DNA of 64,000 nucleotides, taken from the NCBI GenBank assembly GCA_963529855.1, contig CAURZK010000002.1, positions 1-64,000 on the forward strand, given 5' to 3'. Shown piece after piece: positions 34,129 through 41,673 of this stretch (positions are counted from its first letter, which is position 1; each line of letters begins with the position of its first letter). Below the pieces are notes generated by a model. That model ran no database searches. It was not told where the DNA came from and saw only the letters and a program-made list of their open reading frames with translations. The stretch comes from 34-65-8 sp963529855. Its GTDB lineage: Bacteria > Pseudomonadota > Alphaproteobacteria > Sphingomonadales > Sphingomonadaceae. The translations under genes and the position numbers were made by a program.

Positions 34129-35085
34129 ATGGCCAGCGCTGCGATTCCCCTCGACCCTACGACCACAAATCATCCCGAGCGGCAGTATCTCGACCTGATG
34201 CGGCGCGTGTGGACCGGCGGCAGCGAGCGGGTCGATCGCACTGGCATCGGCACGAGATCGCTATTCGGTGCCATGCTGCGCTACAACCTGGCGGAAGGCG
34301 CCATGCCCCTCGTCACCACGAAGCGGGTTTACTGGAAAACCGCCACGCGCGAATTGCTGTGGTTCCTTACCGGCAACACCAATATTCGCCCGCTGGTGCT
34401 GCAGGGGGTGAAGATCTGGAACGAGTGGCCGCATGCGCGCTATGTCTGCGAAACCGGCGATGCGATCGAACTCGAGACCTTCGTCGAGCGGATTGCGGAA
34501 GATGAAGCATTCGCCGAGCGGTGGGGCGACCTGGGCCCGGTCTATGGCAAGCAATGGGTTGACTGGCCCACCTGGCGCTATCGCCCGGACGGCCTTTACG
34601 AGAAGGGGCCCGGGATCAACCAGGTTGCGCAGGTCATCGAATCGCTGCGCAGCAATCCCGGCAGTCGGCGGCATATCATCGAAGGCTGGAACGTCGCCGA
34701 GCTCGACCGGATGGCCCTGCCACCGTGCCACAAGTCATATCAGTTCCATGTCGCTGACGGACAGCTCAATTGCGCGCTTTACCAGCGCAGCTGCGACGTG
34801 GCCCTCGGCCTCCCGTTCAACCTGTGGTCGGGGGCGCTGCTGACGCGCATGATCGCGCAGCAGGTGGACCTGGAACCGGGTGAGTTCGTGTGGATGGGCG
34901 GCGACGTTCACCTTTATCTCAACCACGAAGCCCTCGTTACCGAGCAACTCGAACGAGCACCCCAAGGGCATCCGCGACTCGCGATAACGCGGCGACCGCC
35001 GTCCATCTTCGATTACCGGGTCGAGGATTTCGAGGTGCGCGATTACACGCCGCACGGTCCTATAAAAGCACCGGTCGCAGTGTGA
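34129..35085 (+). CDS. thyA: Thymidylate synthase
   Basis: A 318-residue ThyA that methylates dUMP to dTMP using methylene-THF. It has RTGIGTRSLFGAMLRYNL, TKRVYWKTATRELLWFLTGN, the catalytic Cys in LPPCHKSYQF, CALYQRSCDVALGLPFN and the C-terminal FDYRVEDFEVRDYTPHGPIK. It has the longer ThyA form with an insert around ETGDAIELETFVERIAEDEA. ATG 34129, with AGGA upstream, is the start; a TTG one codon earlier is rejected. It is the first core-genome gene right of the element. A 10-bp hairpin follows its stop. Confidence 0.97.
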   Translation: MASAAIPLDPTTTNHPERQYLDLMRRVWTGGSERVDRTGIGTRSLFGAMLRYNLAEGAMPLVTTKRVYWKTATRELLWFLTGNTNIRPLVLQGVKIWNEWPHARYVCETGDAIELETFVERIAEDEAFAERWGDLGPVYGKQWVDWPTWRYRPDGLYEKGPGINQVAQVIESLRSNPGSRRHIIEGWNVAELDRMALPPCHKSYQFHVADGQLNCALYQRSCDVALGLPFNLWSGALLTRMIAQQVDLEPGEFVWMGGDVHLYLNHEALVTEQLERAPQGHPRLAITRRPPSIFDYRVEDFEVRDYTPHGPIKAPVAV

Positions 35086-35109
35086 ATCGCGGTCACCCTT
35101 GACCGCGAT
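35086..35109 (+). terminator. Hairpin just after thyA
   Basis: Perfect 10-bp stem ATCGCGGTCA/TGACCGCGAT with loop CCCT, starting one base after the thyA stop. The trailing sequence lacks a good T-run, so termination would be weak or factor-assisted. Confidence 0.5.
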
Positions 35110-35173
35110 CAGGCCGTGAAATAAAATAACTCGCAGTTATAAGATTGCGTCTCACGCTCTGGGAGAATTGCAT

Positions 35174-36475
35174 ATGGCCGACAGGCCCGATGGGGGAGAA
35201 GCAGGGGCGAACAAGCCTGCGCTCAAGCTCCACGTTCCCGAACCCCGTTTCCGGCCCGGCGATCAGGCGGATTTCAGTCACCTGGCCATTCCCCCCGCTG
35301 GAGCGCAGGCACGCCCGGACGAGGCATGCAACGCGCATGACACCGCGCCGCTTTGCCATGATCTGATCCGCGTCCTGGGCGAAGATGATCGCGCGCACGG
35401 ACCCTGGGATCCGAAGCTCGACCCCGATACTTTGCGCACCATGCTCGGCCACATGGCACTGACCCGCGCTTTCGACGAACGCATGTTTCGCGGCCAGCGC
35501 CAGGGCAAGACCAGCTTCTACATGAAGTGCACGGGCGAGGAAGCGACCAGCATCGCCGCCGCTATGGCGCTCGCCAGCGACGATATGGTGTTCCCCAGCT
35601 ACCGCCAGCAGGGCATCCTGATCGCGCGCGGCTATCCCCTGATCGAAATGATCAACCAGATCTATTCGAACAAGGGCGACAAGCTGAAGGGTCGCCAGCT
35701 GCCGATCATGTATTCGAGCCGGGAGCACAGCTTCTTCTCGATCTCGGGCAACCTCGCCACGCAGACCCCGCAGGCAGTGGGTTGGGCAATGGCCAGTGCT
35801 ATCAAGGGCGATAGCCGGATCGCAGCGACGTGGGTGGGCGAGGGCAGCACCGCGGAAGGCGACTTCCATTCGGCCTGCACCTTCGCGACCGTTTACAATG
35901 CACCGGTTATCCTCAACGTTATCAACAACCAGTGGGCAATCTCCAGCTTCTCCGGTTTTGCCGGGGCCGAGCGGACGACTTTTGCCGCACGCGCACTGGG
36001 TTATGGCCTGGCCGGCCTGCGGGTGGACGGGAACGACGCTCTGGCAGTTTATGCGGCCGAGCAATGGGCCGCCAACCGTGCCCGCGCCAATGCCGGGCCG
36101 ACACTGATTGAGCATTTCACTTATCGCGCGGAAGGCCATTCGACATCCGACGACCCCAGCGGCTATCGCAGCGCGCAGGAACGCGAGGAGTGGCCGCTGG
36201 GCGACCCGATCATGCGGCTCAAGAACCATCTCATCGCGCTGGGTGAATGGGACGAGGAGCGGCAGCAGGCGATGGACCTTGCCGCGGCCGAACGCGTCAA
36301 GGAAGCGACCAAGGAAGCCGAGAAGAACGGCATCCTCGGACACGGTCTGCACCATCCGTTCCGCACCATGTTCGAGGACGTGTTCGAGGAACTGCCTTGG
36401 CACCTGAAGGAACAGGCGGCCCAGGCAACCCGCGAACGCGAGATCAAGTGGCCCGAGGGGAGGCCGAACTCGTGA
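35174..36475 (+). CDS. bkdA1: Branched-chain 2-oxoacid dehydrogenase E1 alpha subunit
   Basis: A 433-residue thiamine-diphosphate E1 alpha subunit. TPP-binding features: GEGSTAEGDFHSACTFATVY then NVINNQWAISSF (GDG...NN-type motif with GEG), and the E1-alpha signature region MYSSREHSFFSISGNLATQT, where pyruvate E1 differs. The long N-terminal lead (about 75 residues before the core) is typical of branched-chain E1 alpha. It decarboxylates 2-oxoacids from Val, Leu and Ile and loads lipoyl E2. GGGAGA lies before ATG 35174. The stop overlaps the E1 beta GTG (GTGA). Confidence 0.92.
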   Translation: MADRPDGGEAGANKPALKLHVPEPRFRPGDQADFSHLAIPPAGAQARPDEACNAHDTAPLCHDLIRVLGEDDRAHGPWDPKLDPDTLRTMLGHMALTRAFDERMFRGQRQGKTSFYMKCTGEEATSIAAAMALASDDMVFPSYRQQGILIARGYPLIEMINQIYSNKGDKLKGRQLPIMYSSREHSFFSISGNLATQTPQAVGWAMASAIKGDSRIAATWVGEGSTAEGDFHSACTFATVYNAPVILNVINNQWAISSFSGFAGAERTTFAARALGYGLAGLRVDGNDALAVYAAEQWAANRARANAGPTLIEHFTYRAEGHSTSDDPSGYRSAQEREEWPLGDPIMRLKNHLIALGEWDEERQQAMDLAAAERVKEATKEAEKNGILGHGLHHPFRTMFEDVFEELPWHLKEQAAQATREREIKWPEGRPNS

Positions 36476-37530
36476 GCACAGTAGTAAGAGACTCCGGTGA
36501 AGCGGAGCAGGGCACAGAACGCCGCCTCAACATGATCGAGGCGATCAACGACGCGCTCGACACGATGCTTGCGCGCGACCCGGACGTTATCGTCATGGGC
36601 GAGGACGTCGGTTATTTCGGCGGGGTCTTCCGCGCGACGGCGGGGCTTCAGGCCAAGCACGGCAAGACGCGCGTATTCGACACGCCGATTTCCGAATGCG
36701 GGATCATCGCGGTGGCGGTGGGGATGGGCGCTTATGGCCTTCGGCCCGTGCCGGAAATCCAGTTTGCCGACTATATCTACCCCGGGCTCGACCAGCTTAT
36801 CAGCGAAGCGGCGCGGCTGCGGTACCGTTCGGCATGCGATTACATCGCGCCGATGACGGTCCGATCCCCCTTCGGCGGCGGCATTTTCGGGGGGCAGACG
36901 CACAGCCAGAGCCCGGAAGCGATCTTCACCCACGTCGCGGGCCTCAAGACCGTTATCCCGGCGACCCCCTACGACGCCAAGGGGCTGTTGATTTCCGCGA
37001 TCGAGGACAACGACCCGGTCATCTTCTTCGAGCCGAAGCGCATCTACAACGGCCCGTTCTCCGGCTACTACGACAAGCCCGTAGAGCCGTGGAAGAAGCA
37101 CAAGGACAGCGTCGTGCCGGAAGGGCACTACAGAATCCCGCTGGGCAAGGCGCGAACCGTGACGGAAGGCGATGCACTAACCGTGCTCGCATATGGGACG
37201 ATGGTGCACGTGGCCGAGGCGGTGTGCCGCGAGAAGGGCGTCGATGCCCATATCCTCGACCTGCGCACCCTGATGCCGCTCGATATCGAGGCGATCGAGG
37301 CATCGGTCGAACGTACGGGCCGCTGCCTGATCATTCACGAGGCCACCCGCACGTCTGGGTTCGGGGCCGAGCTTTCGGCGCTGGTGACGGAGCGCTGCTT
37401 CTATCACCTTGAAGCCCCGGTCGAGCGCGTGACCGGCTTCGACACTCCCTATCCGCACTCGCTCGAGTGGGCTTATTTCCCCGGCCCCGTCCGTATCGGC
37501 GAGGCGATCGACAAGATCCTGAAGGACTGA
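36472..37530 (+). CDS. bkdA2: Branched-chain 2-oxoacid dehydrogenase E1 beta subunit
   Basis: A 352-residue transketolase-type beta subunit: MIEAINDALDTMLARDPDVI, VMGEDVGYFGGVFRATAGLQ, DTPISECGIIAVAVGMGAYG, RSPFGGGIFGGQTHSQSPEA and the C-terminal half with LRTLMPLDIEAIEASVERTG. It pairs with E1 alpha to form the alpha2-beta2 enzyme. GTG at 36472 is the start, overlapping the alpha stop by 4 bases; the N-terminal 20 residues before MIEAIND form a short tail. The E2 gene begins 5 bases after its stop. Confidence 0.93.
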   Translation: MSTVVRDSGEAEQGTERRLNMIEAINDALDTMLARDPDVIVMGEDVGYFGGVFRATAGLQAKHGKTRVFDTPISECGIIAVAVGMGAYGLRPVPEIQFADYIYPGLDQLISEAARLRYRSACDYIAPMTVRSPFGGGIFGGQTHSQSPEAIFTHVAGLKTVIPATPYDAKGLLISAIEDNDPVIFFEPKRIYNGPFSGYYDKPVEPWKKHKDSVVPEGHYRIPLGKARTVTEGDALTVLAYGTMVHVAEAVCREKGVDAHILDLRTLMPLDIEAIEASVERTGRCLIIHEATRTSGFGAELSALVTERCFYHLEAPVERVTGFDTPYPHSLEWAYFPGPVRIGEAIDKILKD

Positions 37531-37535
37531 CCGCG

Positions 37536-38852
37536 ATGGCGAAATTCACGTTCAACATGCCGGACATCGGCGAAGGTATCGCCGAGGCGGAGATCGTCGC
37601 GTGGCACGTCAAGGTGGGCGACCGGGTCGAAGAAGACCAGGAAATCGTCGACATGATGACCGATAAGGCGACCGTGCCGATGGAAAGCCCGGTCTCCGGC
37701 ACCGTGATCGAAGTCGCCGGTGCGGAAGGCGACATGGTCGCAATCGGCTCGATGCTGGTAGTGGTTGAAGTCGAGGGCGAAGGAGAAGGGGAAGCAACGG
37801 TTTCGGAGGCGGTTGCCGAGCGGATCGAGGTTGAAAACCCCGACGCGAGCGACGCAGACGATGCGATCGCGGCGATTGCACCTGAGGCATCGGCAGAGAA
37901 ATCCCATGCCGACATTGCGCCTGCCCCGGCACCCAGTACGGCTGAGCCGAGCGAACACGCACCCGCGGCAGCGCACGCCGCGAAGGTCCTGGCCACTCCA
38001 GCCGTCCGCCAGCGCGCGCGCGATCTGGGCATCGATCTGGCACAGGTTAAGCCCGCCGAAGACGGCCGCATCCGTCACGCCGATCTCGACGCGTTTCTCA
38101 GCTACAATGCCGGCTCAGGTTTCGCGCCTTCGGGCAAGGCGCGGGCGGACGAAGCGATCAAGGTCATCGGCCTCAGAAAACGTATCGCGCAGAACATGGC
38201 CGAAGCGAAGCGGCACATTCCGCATTTCTCCTATGTGGAAGAATGCGATGTCACCGCGCTCGAGGCCTTGCGTGCCGATCTGAACGAGCATCGGGGCGAC
38301 AAGCCGAAGCTGACCCTGCTGCCGCTGATGATCGCCGCGATTTGCAAGGCGCTGCCCAAGTACCCGATGATCAATGCCCGTTACGACGATGAAGCGGGTG
38401 TGGTGACGCGTTATGGTGCCGTGCACCTCGGCATGGCGGCGCAGACCGACAAGGGCCTCATGGTCCCGGTGATCCGCGATGCGCAGGCGAAAAACCTGTG
38501 GCAGCTGGCGCGCGAAATCGGCCGCCTCGCCGCGGCTGCACGCGACGGCACTGCCAAATCGGAAGAGCTGTCGGGCTCGACCCTCACGCTTACCTCGCTT
38601 GGCCCGCTGGGCGGGGTCGCGACGACCCCGGTCATCAACCGGCCCGAGGTTGCCATCATCGGCCCCAACCGGATCATCGAACGCCCGATGTTCGTGCCCG
38701 ACGGCATGGGCGGCGAACGGATCGAGAAGCGCAAGCTGATGAACATCTCCATCAGCTGCGATCACCGCGTGGTCGATGGGCATGATGCGGCAAGCTTCGT
38801 GCAGGAACTCAAGAAGCTGCTTGAGACGCCTGTCCTATTGCTGGCCGACTGA
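37536..38852 (+). CDS. bkdB: Branched-chain 2-oxoacid dehydrogenase E2 (dihydrolipoyl acyltransferase)
   Basis: A 438-residue E2. One lipoyl domain (residues 1-80) with the lipoyl-lysine in MTDKATVPMESP (Lys44), a Glu/Ala/Pro-rich linker, the peripheral subunit-binding domain (ATPAVRQRARDLGIDLAQV, about 150-190) and the catalytic core ending SISCDHRVVDGHDAASF with the active His. It transfers acyl groups from E1 to CoA. It completes an E1a-E1b-E2 operon; no lipoamide dehydrogenase (E3) gene follows, so E3 must be supplied from elsewhere in the genome. Confidence 0.95.
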   Translation: MAKFTFNMPDIGEGIAEAEIVAWHVKVGDRVEEDQEIVDMMTDKATVPMESPVSGTVIEVAGAEGDMVAIGSMLVVVEVEGEGEGEATVSEAVAERIEVENPDASDADDAIAAIAPEASAEKSHADIAPAPAPSTAEPSEHAPAAAHAAKVLATPAVRQRARDLGIDLAQVKPAEDGRIRHADLDAFLSYNAGSGFAPSGKARADEAIKVIGLRKRIAQNMAEAKRHIPHFSYVEECDVTALEALRADLNEHRGDKPKLTLLPLMIAAICKALPKYPMINARYDDEAGVVTRYGAVHLGMAAQTDKGLMVPVIRDAQAKNLWQLAREIGRLAAAARDGTAKSEELSGSTLTLTSLGPLGGVATTPVINRPEVAIIGPNRIIERPMFVPDGMGGERIEKRKLMNISISCDHRVVDGHDAASFVQELKKLLETPVLLLAD

Positions 38853-38893
38853 ATCGTTCAGTCTGAGGCTCGGCTGGTGGTAGCTGCCGGGCC

Positions 38894-39343
38894 TCAGCGC
38901 ACGATTGCGCTGTAGGTCAGCAGTCCGCGCCCGTTCGCGGCGTCAGCCTCCGTCACGCGCCAGCGAAGATGCGTAACGTCTTCAGGCGTGGCGCGGCGGT
39001 CGCCGATGCGCAGTGATTCGAGTGTCCCGAAACTGCGTCCGCCGTCGATGGAAACTTCGGCTTCCATGCCGCCGGCCCGGCGAAACGCGAGATCGCGCGG
39101 GACGCGGCTCGACACCATGAACCCGTCGCGGACTGGCGCCGACCATTCCAGCATCAGCACGACCTGGTCCCCGCGGCGTAGTTCGTCCGCGGGCTCGAGC
39201 GCGCGGATCACGCGTCCATCGGGTTTGGGCACCTTGCGTTCGACATAGACCGCGCGCGAGATTTCCACAGGCTGCCTGGCAACCGCGCTCGTGCCGGAAC
39301 ATATCGCAATGGCGACTGCAATTGCTGCCGTAATTCGCTTCAT
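38894..39343 (-). CDS. Exported hypothetical protein, 149 aa
   Basis: A signal peptide (MKRITAAIAVAIAICSGTSA then VARQP) leads into a beta-rich domain: VYVERKVPKPDGRVIRALEP, LRRGDQVVLMLEWSAPVRDG, MEAEVSIDGGRSFGTLESLR. The C-terminal part recalls the terminal domain of DUF11-type repeat proteins (THLRWRVTEAD), but alone it is just a small secreted protein. ATG 39343 is chosen because it gives a proper signal peptide. It is convergent with the E2 gene. Confidence 0.75.
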   Translation of the reverse strand: MKRITAAIAVAIAICSGTSAVARQPVEISRAVYVERKVPKPDGRVIRALEPADELRRGDQVVLMLEWSAPVRDGFMVSSRVPRDLAFRRAGGMEAEVSIDGGRSFGTLESLRIGDRRATPEDVTHLRWRVTEADAANGRGLLTYSAIVR

Positions 39344-39526
39344 GGATAACCCCCACGGCCCTCCGGCCATGCCCGCGGGATTGCCCGGAACAGGCAAAAA
39401 TATGGTTAACAGGGGGTGTGGCCTGAGGGGCGAAAAAGGTCAGCGAAATTTCGTTGCGCGGGCCATTGACAGCCCAGCGAGCCTGCCTTAGTTGCGCGGC
39501 TCCCAAGCGGTGCACCGCCGAAATGC

Positions 39527-39603
39527 GCGGGTGTAGCTCAGTTGGTTAGAGTGCCGGCCTGTCACGCCGGAGGTCGCGGGTTCGAGCCCCGTCACTCGCG
39601 CCA
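39527..39603 (+). tRNA. tRNA-Asp (GTC), CCA encoded
   Basis: Acceptor GCGGGTG/CACTCGC (one G-U pair), D-arm AGCTCAGTTGGTTAGAGT, anticodon loop CTGTCAC with anticodon GTC, T-arm CGCGGGTTCGAGCCCCG, discriminator G and CCA; 77 nt. Confidence 0.97.
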
Positions 39604-39618
39604 CTTGGGGCTTTTATG

Positions 39619-39646
39619 AAAGGCCCGCCCATTCGGCGGGCCTTTT
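39619..39646. terminator. Bidirectional terminator between tRNA-Asp and the DUF2842 gene
   Basis: Stem AAAGGCCCGCC/GGCGGGCCTTT with loop CATTC, and T-rich sequence after it on the plus strand. It serves tRNA-Asp on the plus strand and the DUF2842/fthC transcript on the minus strand. Confidence 0.8.
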
Positions 39647-39665
39647 CATTTTGGCTGCGTGCCCT

Positions 39666-39887
39666 TTACTTGGGGCGGGTTAGGCCGGTTTCCATCCAGA
39701 TCAGAAACCGCTTGAGCGGCAGCAGCCAGATCACGCCCAGCACGAGATAAATCACGCTTTGCGCCAGTGCCGGCCACCCACCGATCAGTTCCGGCACGTA
39801 ACGCGCGATCACCAGCCCATAGATGGTCAGCCCCGCCAGCAGGCCAACGATGCCAACGGGAATTCGCCAGGTCGGTTCGGTGCGCAT
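39666..39887 (-). CDS. DUF2842 family small membrane protein
   Basis: A 73-residue protein with two transmembrane helices: IPVGIVGLLAGLTIYGLVIA and ALAQSVIYLVLGVIWLLPL. The sequence RYVPELIGGW between them is characteristic of DUF2842, a family of unknown function in alphaproteobacteria. Its ATG overlaps the fthC stop by one base (TGATG), so both are co-translated. Confidence 0.9.
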   Translation of the reverse strand: MRTEPTWRIPVGIVGLLAGLTIYGLVIARYVPELIGGWPALAQSVIYLVLGVIWLLPLKRFLIWMETGLTRPK

Positions 39888-40456
39888 CAGAACGGTCCGT
39901 ATAGCCGGGTTGGAGTGACGACTGCAGACAAGGGCTGGTCGTGATCATCGATGGGCAAGGTGTCGAGGCGCTGGCTGTCCCAGGCCATCCCGATGGCGAC
40001 AGTGCCGGGATGCGAAGCCAGCCAGCGGTCGTAATGGCCGCCCCCCTGGCCGAGGCGCGCGCCATCTGCCGTGAAGCCGACCAGTGGCACGAACAGGACC
40101 TGCGGGACCAGCGTTTCGGCATCTGCCGTGGGTTGCAGCTGTCCGAAGGGGCCGACTTCCAGATCGCTTTCGCCGATCGGATCGGCGGTGCGCGCAAATT
40201 CCATGCTTGCGGTGCGATCGGCAAATCGGGGCAGGGCGATCGAATGGCCCTGCTCGAAAAAGAACGCGGCATAATGGGCAGTGGGCGCTTCCCACGCCGC
40301 CGCGTGATAGAGCCCGATCACAGCGCCTTCCGGCACCAGTGCGCACAGCGGCCCCGGCGGGCGGCGGAACAGCAATCCACGTGTGGCGGCGGGCAGACTG
40401 GCGACATGATCGCGCCGTTCCTGTCGAAGCCGCGCACGAAGTTCGGCCTTGGTCAT
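39887..40456 (-). CDS. fthC: 5-formyltetrahydrofolate cyclo-ligase
   Basis: A 189-residue enzyme converting 5-formyl-THF to methenyl-THF with ATP. Starts MTKAELRARLRQERRDHVAS, which carries the conserved KxxLR and RR near the N-terminus; the hallmark C-terminal motif is FTADGARLGQGGGHYDRWLA (ARLGxGGGxYDR), then VAIGMAWDSQRLDTLPIDDHD. CGGAG five bases before ATG 40456 fixes the start. The candidate 6S RNA gene lies directly upstream, the classical ssrS-fthC (ygfA) arrangement. It is followed by the DUF2842 gene. Confidence 0.94.
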   Translation of the reverse strand: MTKAELRARLRQERRDHVASLPAATRGLLFRRPPGPLCALVPEGAVIGLYHAAAWEAPTAHYAAFFFEQGHSIALPRFADRTASMEFARTADPIGESDLEVGPFGQLQPTADAETLVPQVLFVPLVGFTADGARLGQGGGHYDRWLASHPGTVAIGMAWDSQRLDTLPIDDHDQPLSAVVTPTRLYGPF

Positions 40457-40489
40457 CGCGTCTCCGGGAAAATGTGGCGGAACCACCAT

Positions 40490-40645
40490 GGGTCGTTTGC
40501 CGGGAAATCCACCGACGCCTCAACGTCAGGTGGGCACCGTATACCCCGACCTCCCGGACGAACCAGCAAGTCGAGGCAGGGACAGCACCCTTGGATTGCT
40601 TATAGCCTCAGGGATGTTCAAACGGCTCGTGCCGGGCAGTCCCGC
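40490..40645 (-). ncRNA. ssrS: Candidate 6S RNA (ssrS), approximate ends
   Basis: The 200-bp gap between zapA and fthC on the minus strand is where 6S RNA lies in many proteobacteria. Reading the minus strand, ATCCCTGAGGCTATAAGC recalls the 6S central-bubble 5' side (CCCUGAGCCGAUAU in E. coli), and further hairpins follow: CCAC-CTGACG with CGTC-GGTGG around 40520-40545, and GGGGTATACGGTGCCC. A 6-bp pairing CGTTTG/CAAACG can join the ends. 6S RNA mimics an open promoter and holds sigma-70 RNA polymerase in stationary phase. Ends are estimated; no covariance search was possible. Confidence 0.5.
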
Positions 40646-40655
40646 CGCTGTCTAT

Positions 40656-41300
40656 CTAGGATGCCTGCGCCTTGCCCTCAAGCTTGTCGGCACAATTCTC
40701 CAGCAAATCGGCAAAGTGTTCCAGCGCCGGGGCCAGATCCGGGTCGAGCAGCATGGTCGATGCCGCCGACACCGCGGCTGGGCGATTGCGCAGTTCTTCC
40801 AGCTCTTCCTGCAGGGCGTCCCGTTCTTCCACCAGGCCGCTCAGTCCGGCGCGCAGTTCGGCTTCGGCCTGTTCGGCGTCGTGCAATTCTGTCCGCAGGC
40901 GAGTGACCTCGGCGCGAATATCGTCTGCCTGGTGCGCAGACGCCTGCACTGCACGCTGGAGCGCGTCGAGTTCCTGCTCGCGATCCGCCAGCGTCGCTCG
41001 CAACTGATCGTGTTGCCCCAATGCGGCCTGGCGTTCCCGTTCGGCCGTGGCGAGGTGGTTGCGCAGCGCGTCCAGTTCGCCACTGTCTACTGTCGCGGAA
41101 TTGCGCAGCTGATGCAGATCTTCTGCGATCAGCAAGGCTGCGAACAGAAGGTTCTGCGCTTCCTGCGGGGCCAGGTTATTGCCCATTTCGCGCAGCTTGG
41201 CATCGACTGCGGCGCCAAGCCGGGCAACATGCGCTTCCTCGCCGGCGGCGCAGGCGACCGTATACTTGCGGTTGCCGATCGACAGGGTGACCTGGCTCAT
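40656..41300 (-). CDS. zapA: Cell division protein ZapA with a long coiled-coil extension
   Basis: A 214-residue protein. Residues 1-90 are the ZapA domain: MSQVTLSIGNRKYTVACAAG, HVARLGAAVDAKLREMG, AQNLLFAALLIAEDLHQLR. ZapA bundles FtsZ filaments at midcell. A typical ZapA is about 100-130 residues; here a coiled coil of some 90 residues follows (RQAALGQHDQLRATLADREQ, ELDALQRAVQASAHQADDI), ending with a short acidic helix (LEHFADLLENCADKLEG). Its ATG overlaps the stop of the 64-aa gene before it (ATGA). Confidence 0.88.
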   Translation of the reverse strand: MSQVTLSIGNRKYTVACAAGEEAHVARLGAAVDAKLREMGNNLAPQEAQNLLFAALLIAEDLHQLRNSATVDSGELDALRNHLATAERERQAALGQHDQLRATLADREQELDALQRAVQASAHQADDIRAEVTRLRTELHDAEQAEAELRAGLSGLVEERDALQEELEELRNRPAAVSAASTMLLDPDLAPALEHFADLLENCADKLEGKAQAS

Positions 41301-41491
41301 CGTTCCAGCGTCCCGATCAGTTCGTCCAGCTCTTTCAAGGTGCTGGCGGCCGTTTCTCGCAATGCTTCATGCTTCACGACGAGGCTGGAAACCGAAGGCG
41401 CCTGCGCCGCGACAGCGTCGGCCGCGCCAGCTATGCGCGCCAGGGCAGCTTCAATCCGCTGCACGGCATTTTCGATGCGATCCCCATTCAT
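41297..41491 (-). CDS. Small coiled-coil protein upstream of zapA, 64 aa
   Basis: Starts MNGDRIENAVQRIEAALARI and is almost wholly helical with a heptad pattern (LVVKHEALRETAASTLKELD). It overlaps zapA by ATGA, so it is the first gene of a two-gene unit. Alphaproteobacterial zapA genes often have such a small coiled-coil partner in front; a role as ZapA/FtsZ-associated factor is inference. Divergent from transketolase. Confidence 0.75.
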   Translation of the reverse strand: MNGDRIENAVQRIEAALARIAGAADAVAAQAPSVSSLVVKHEALRETAASTLKELDELIGTLER

Positions 41492-41673
41492 GGGCGCCAG
41501 ATTAGTCAATTCGCATTGACGTGCAAAGATTTGACCCGGGCTGTTGATAACTCTTGTCGCCAACCGCCGGGCGATCCCGGCCCGCGGCGGTTGACCTTGC
41601 GCCGGGGGTCCGCAAAGGCAGCCCGGCCCGTGCGAATCGCCTCGCGCGGAACATCTCGCAGGAGCACACCCGA

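Noticed and set aside
35093..36403. 436-residue minus-strand frame opposite the E1 alpha gene
   Set aside because: Antisense shadow of a confidently identified dehydrogenase subunit.
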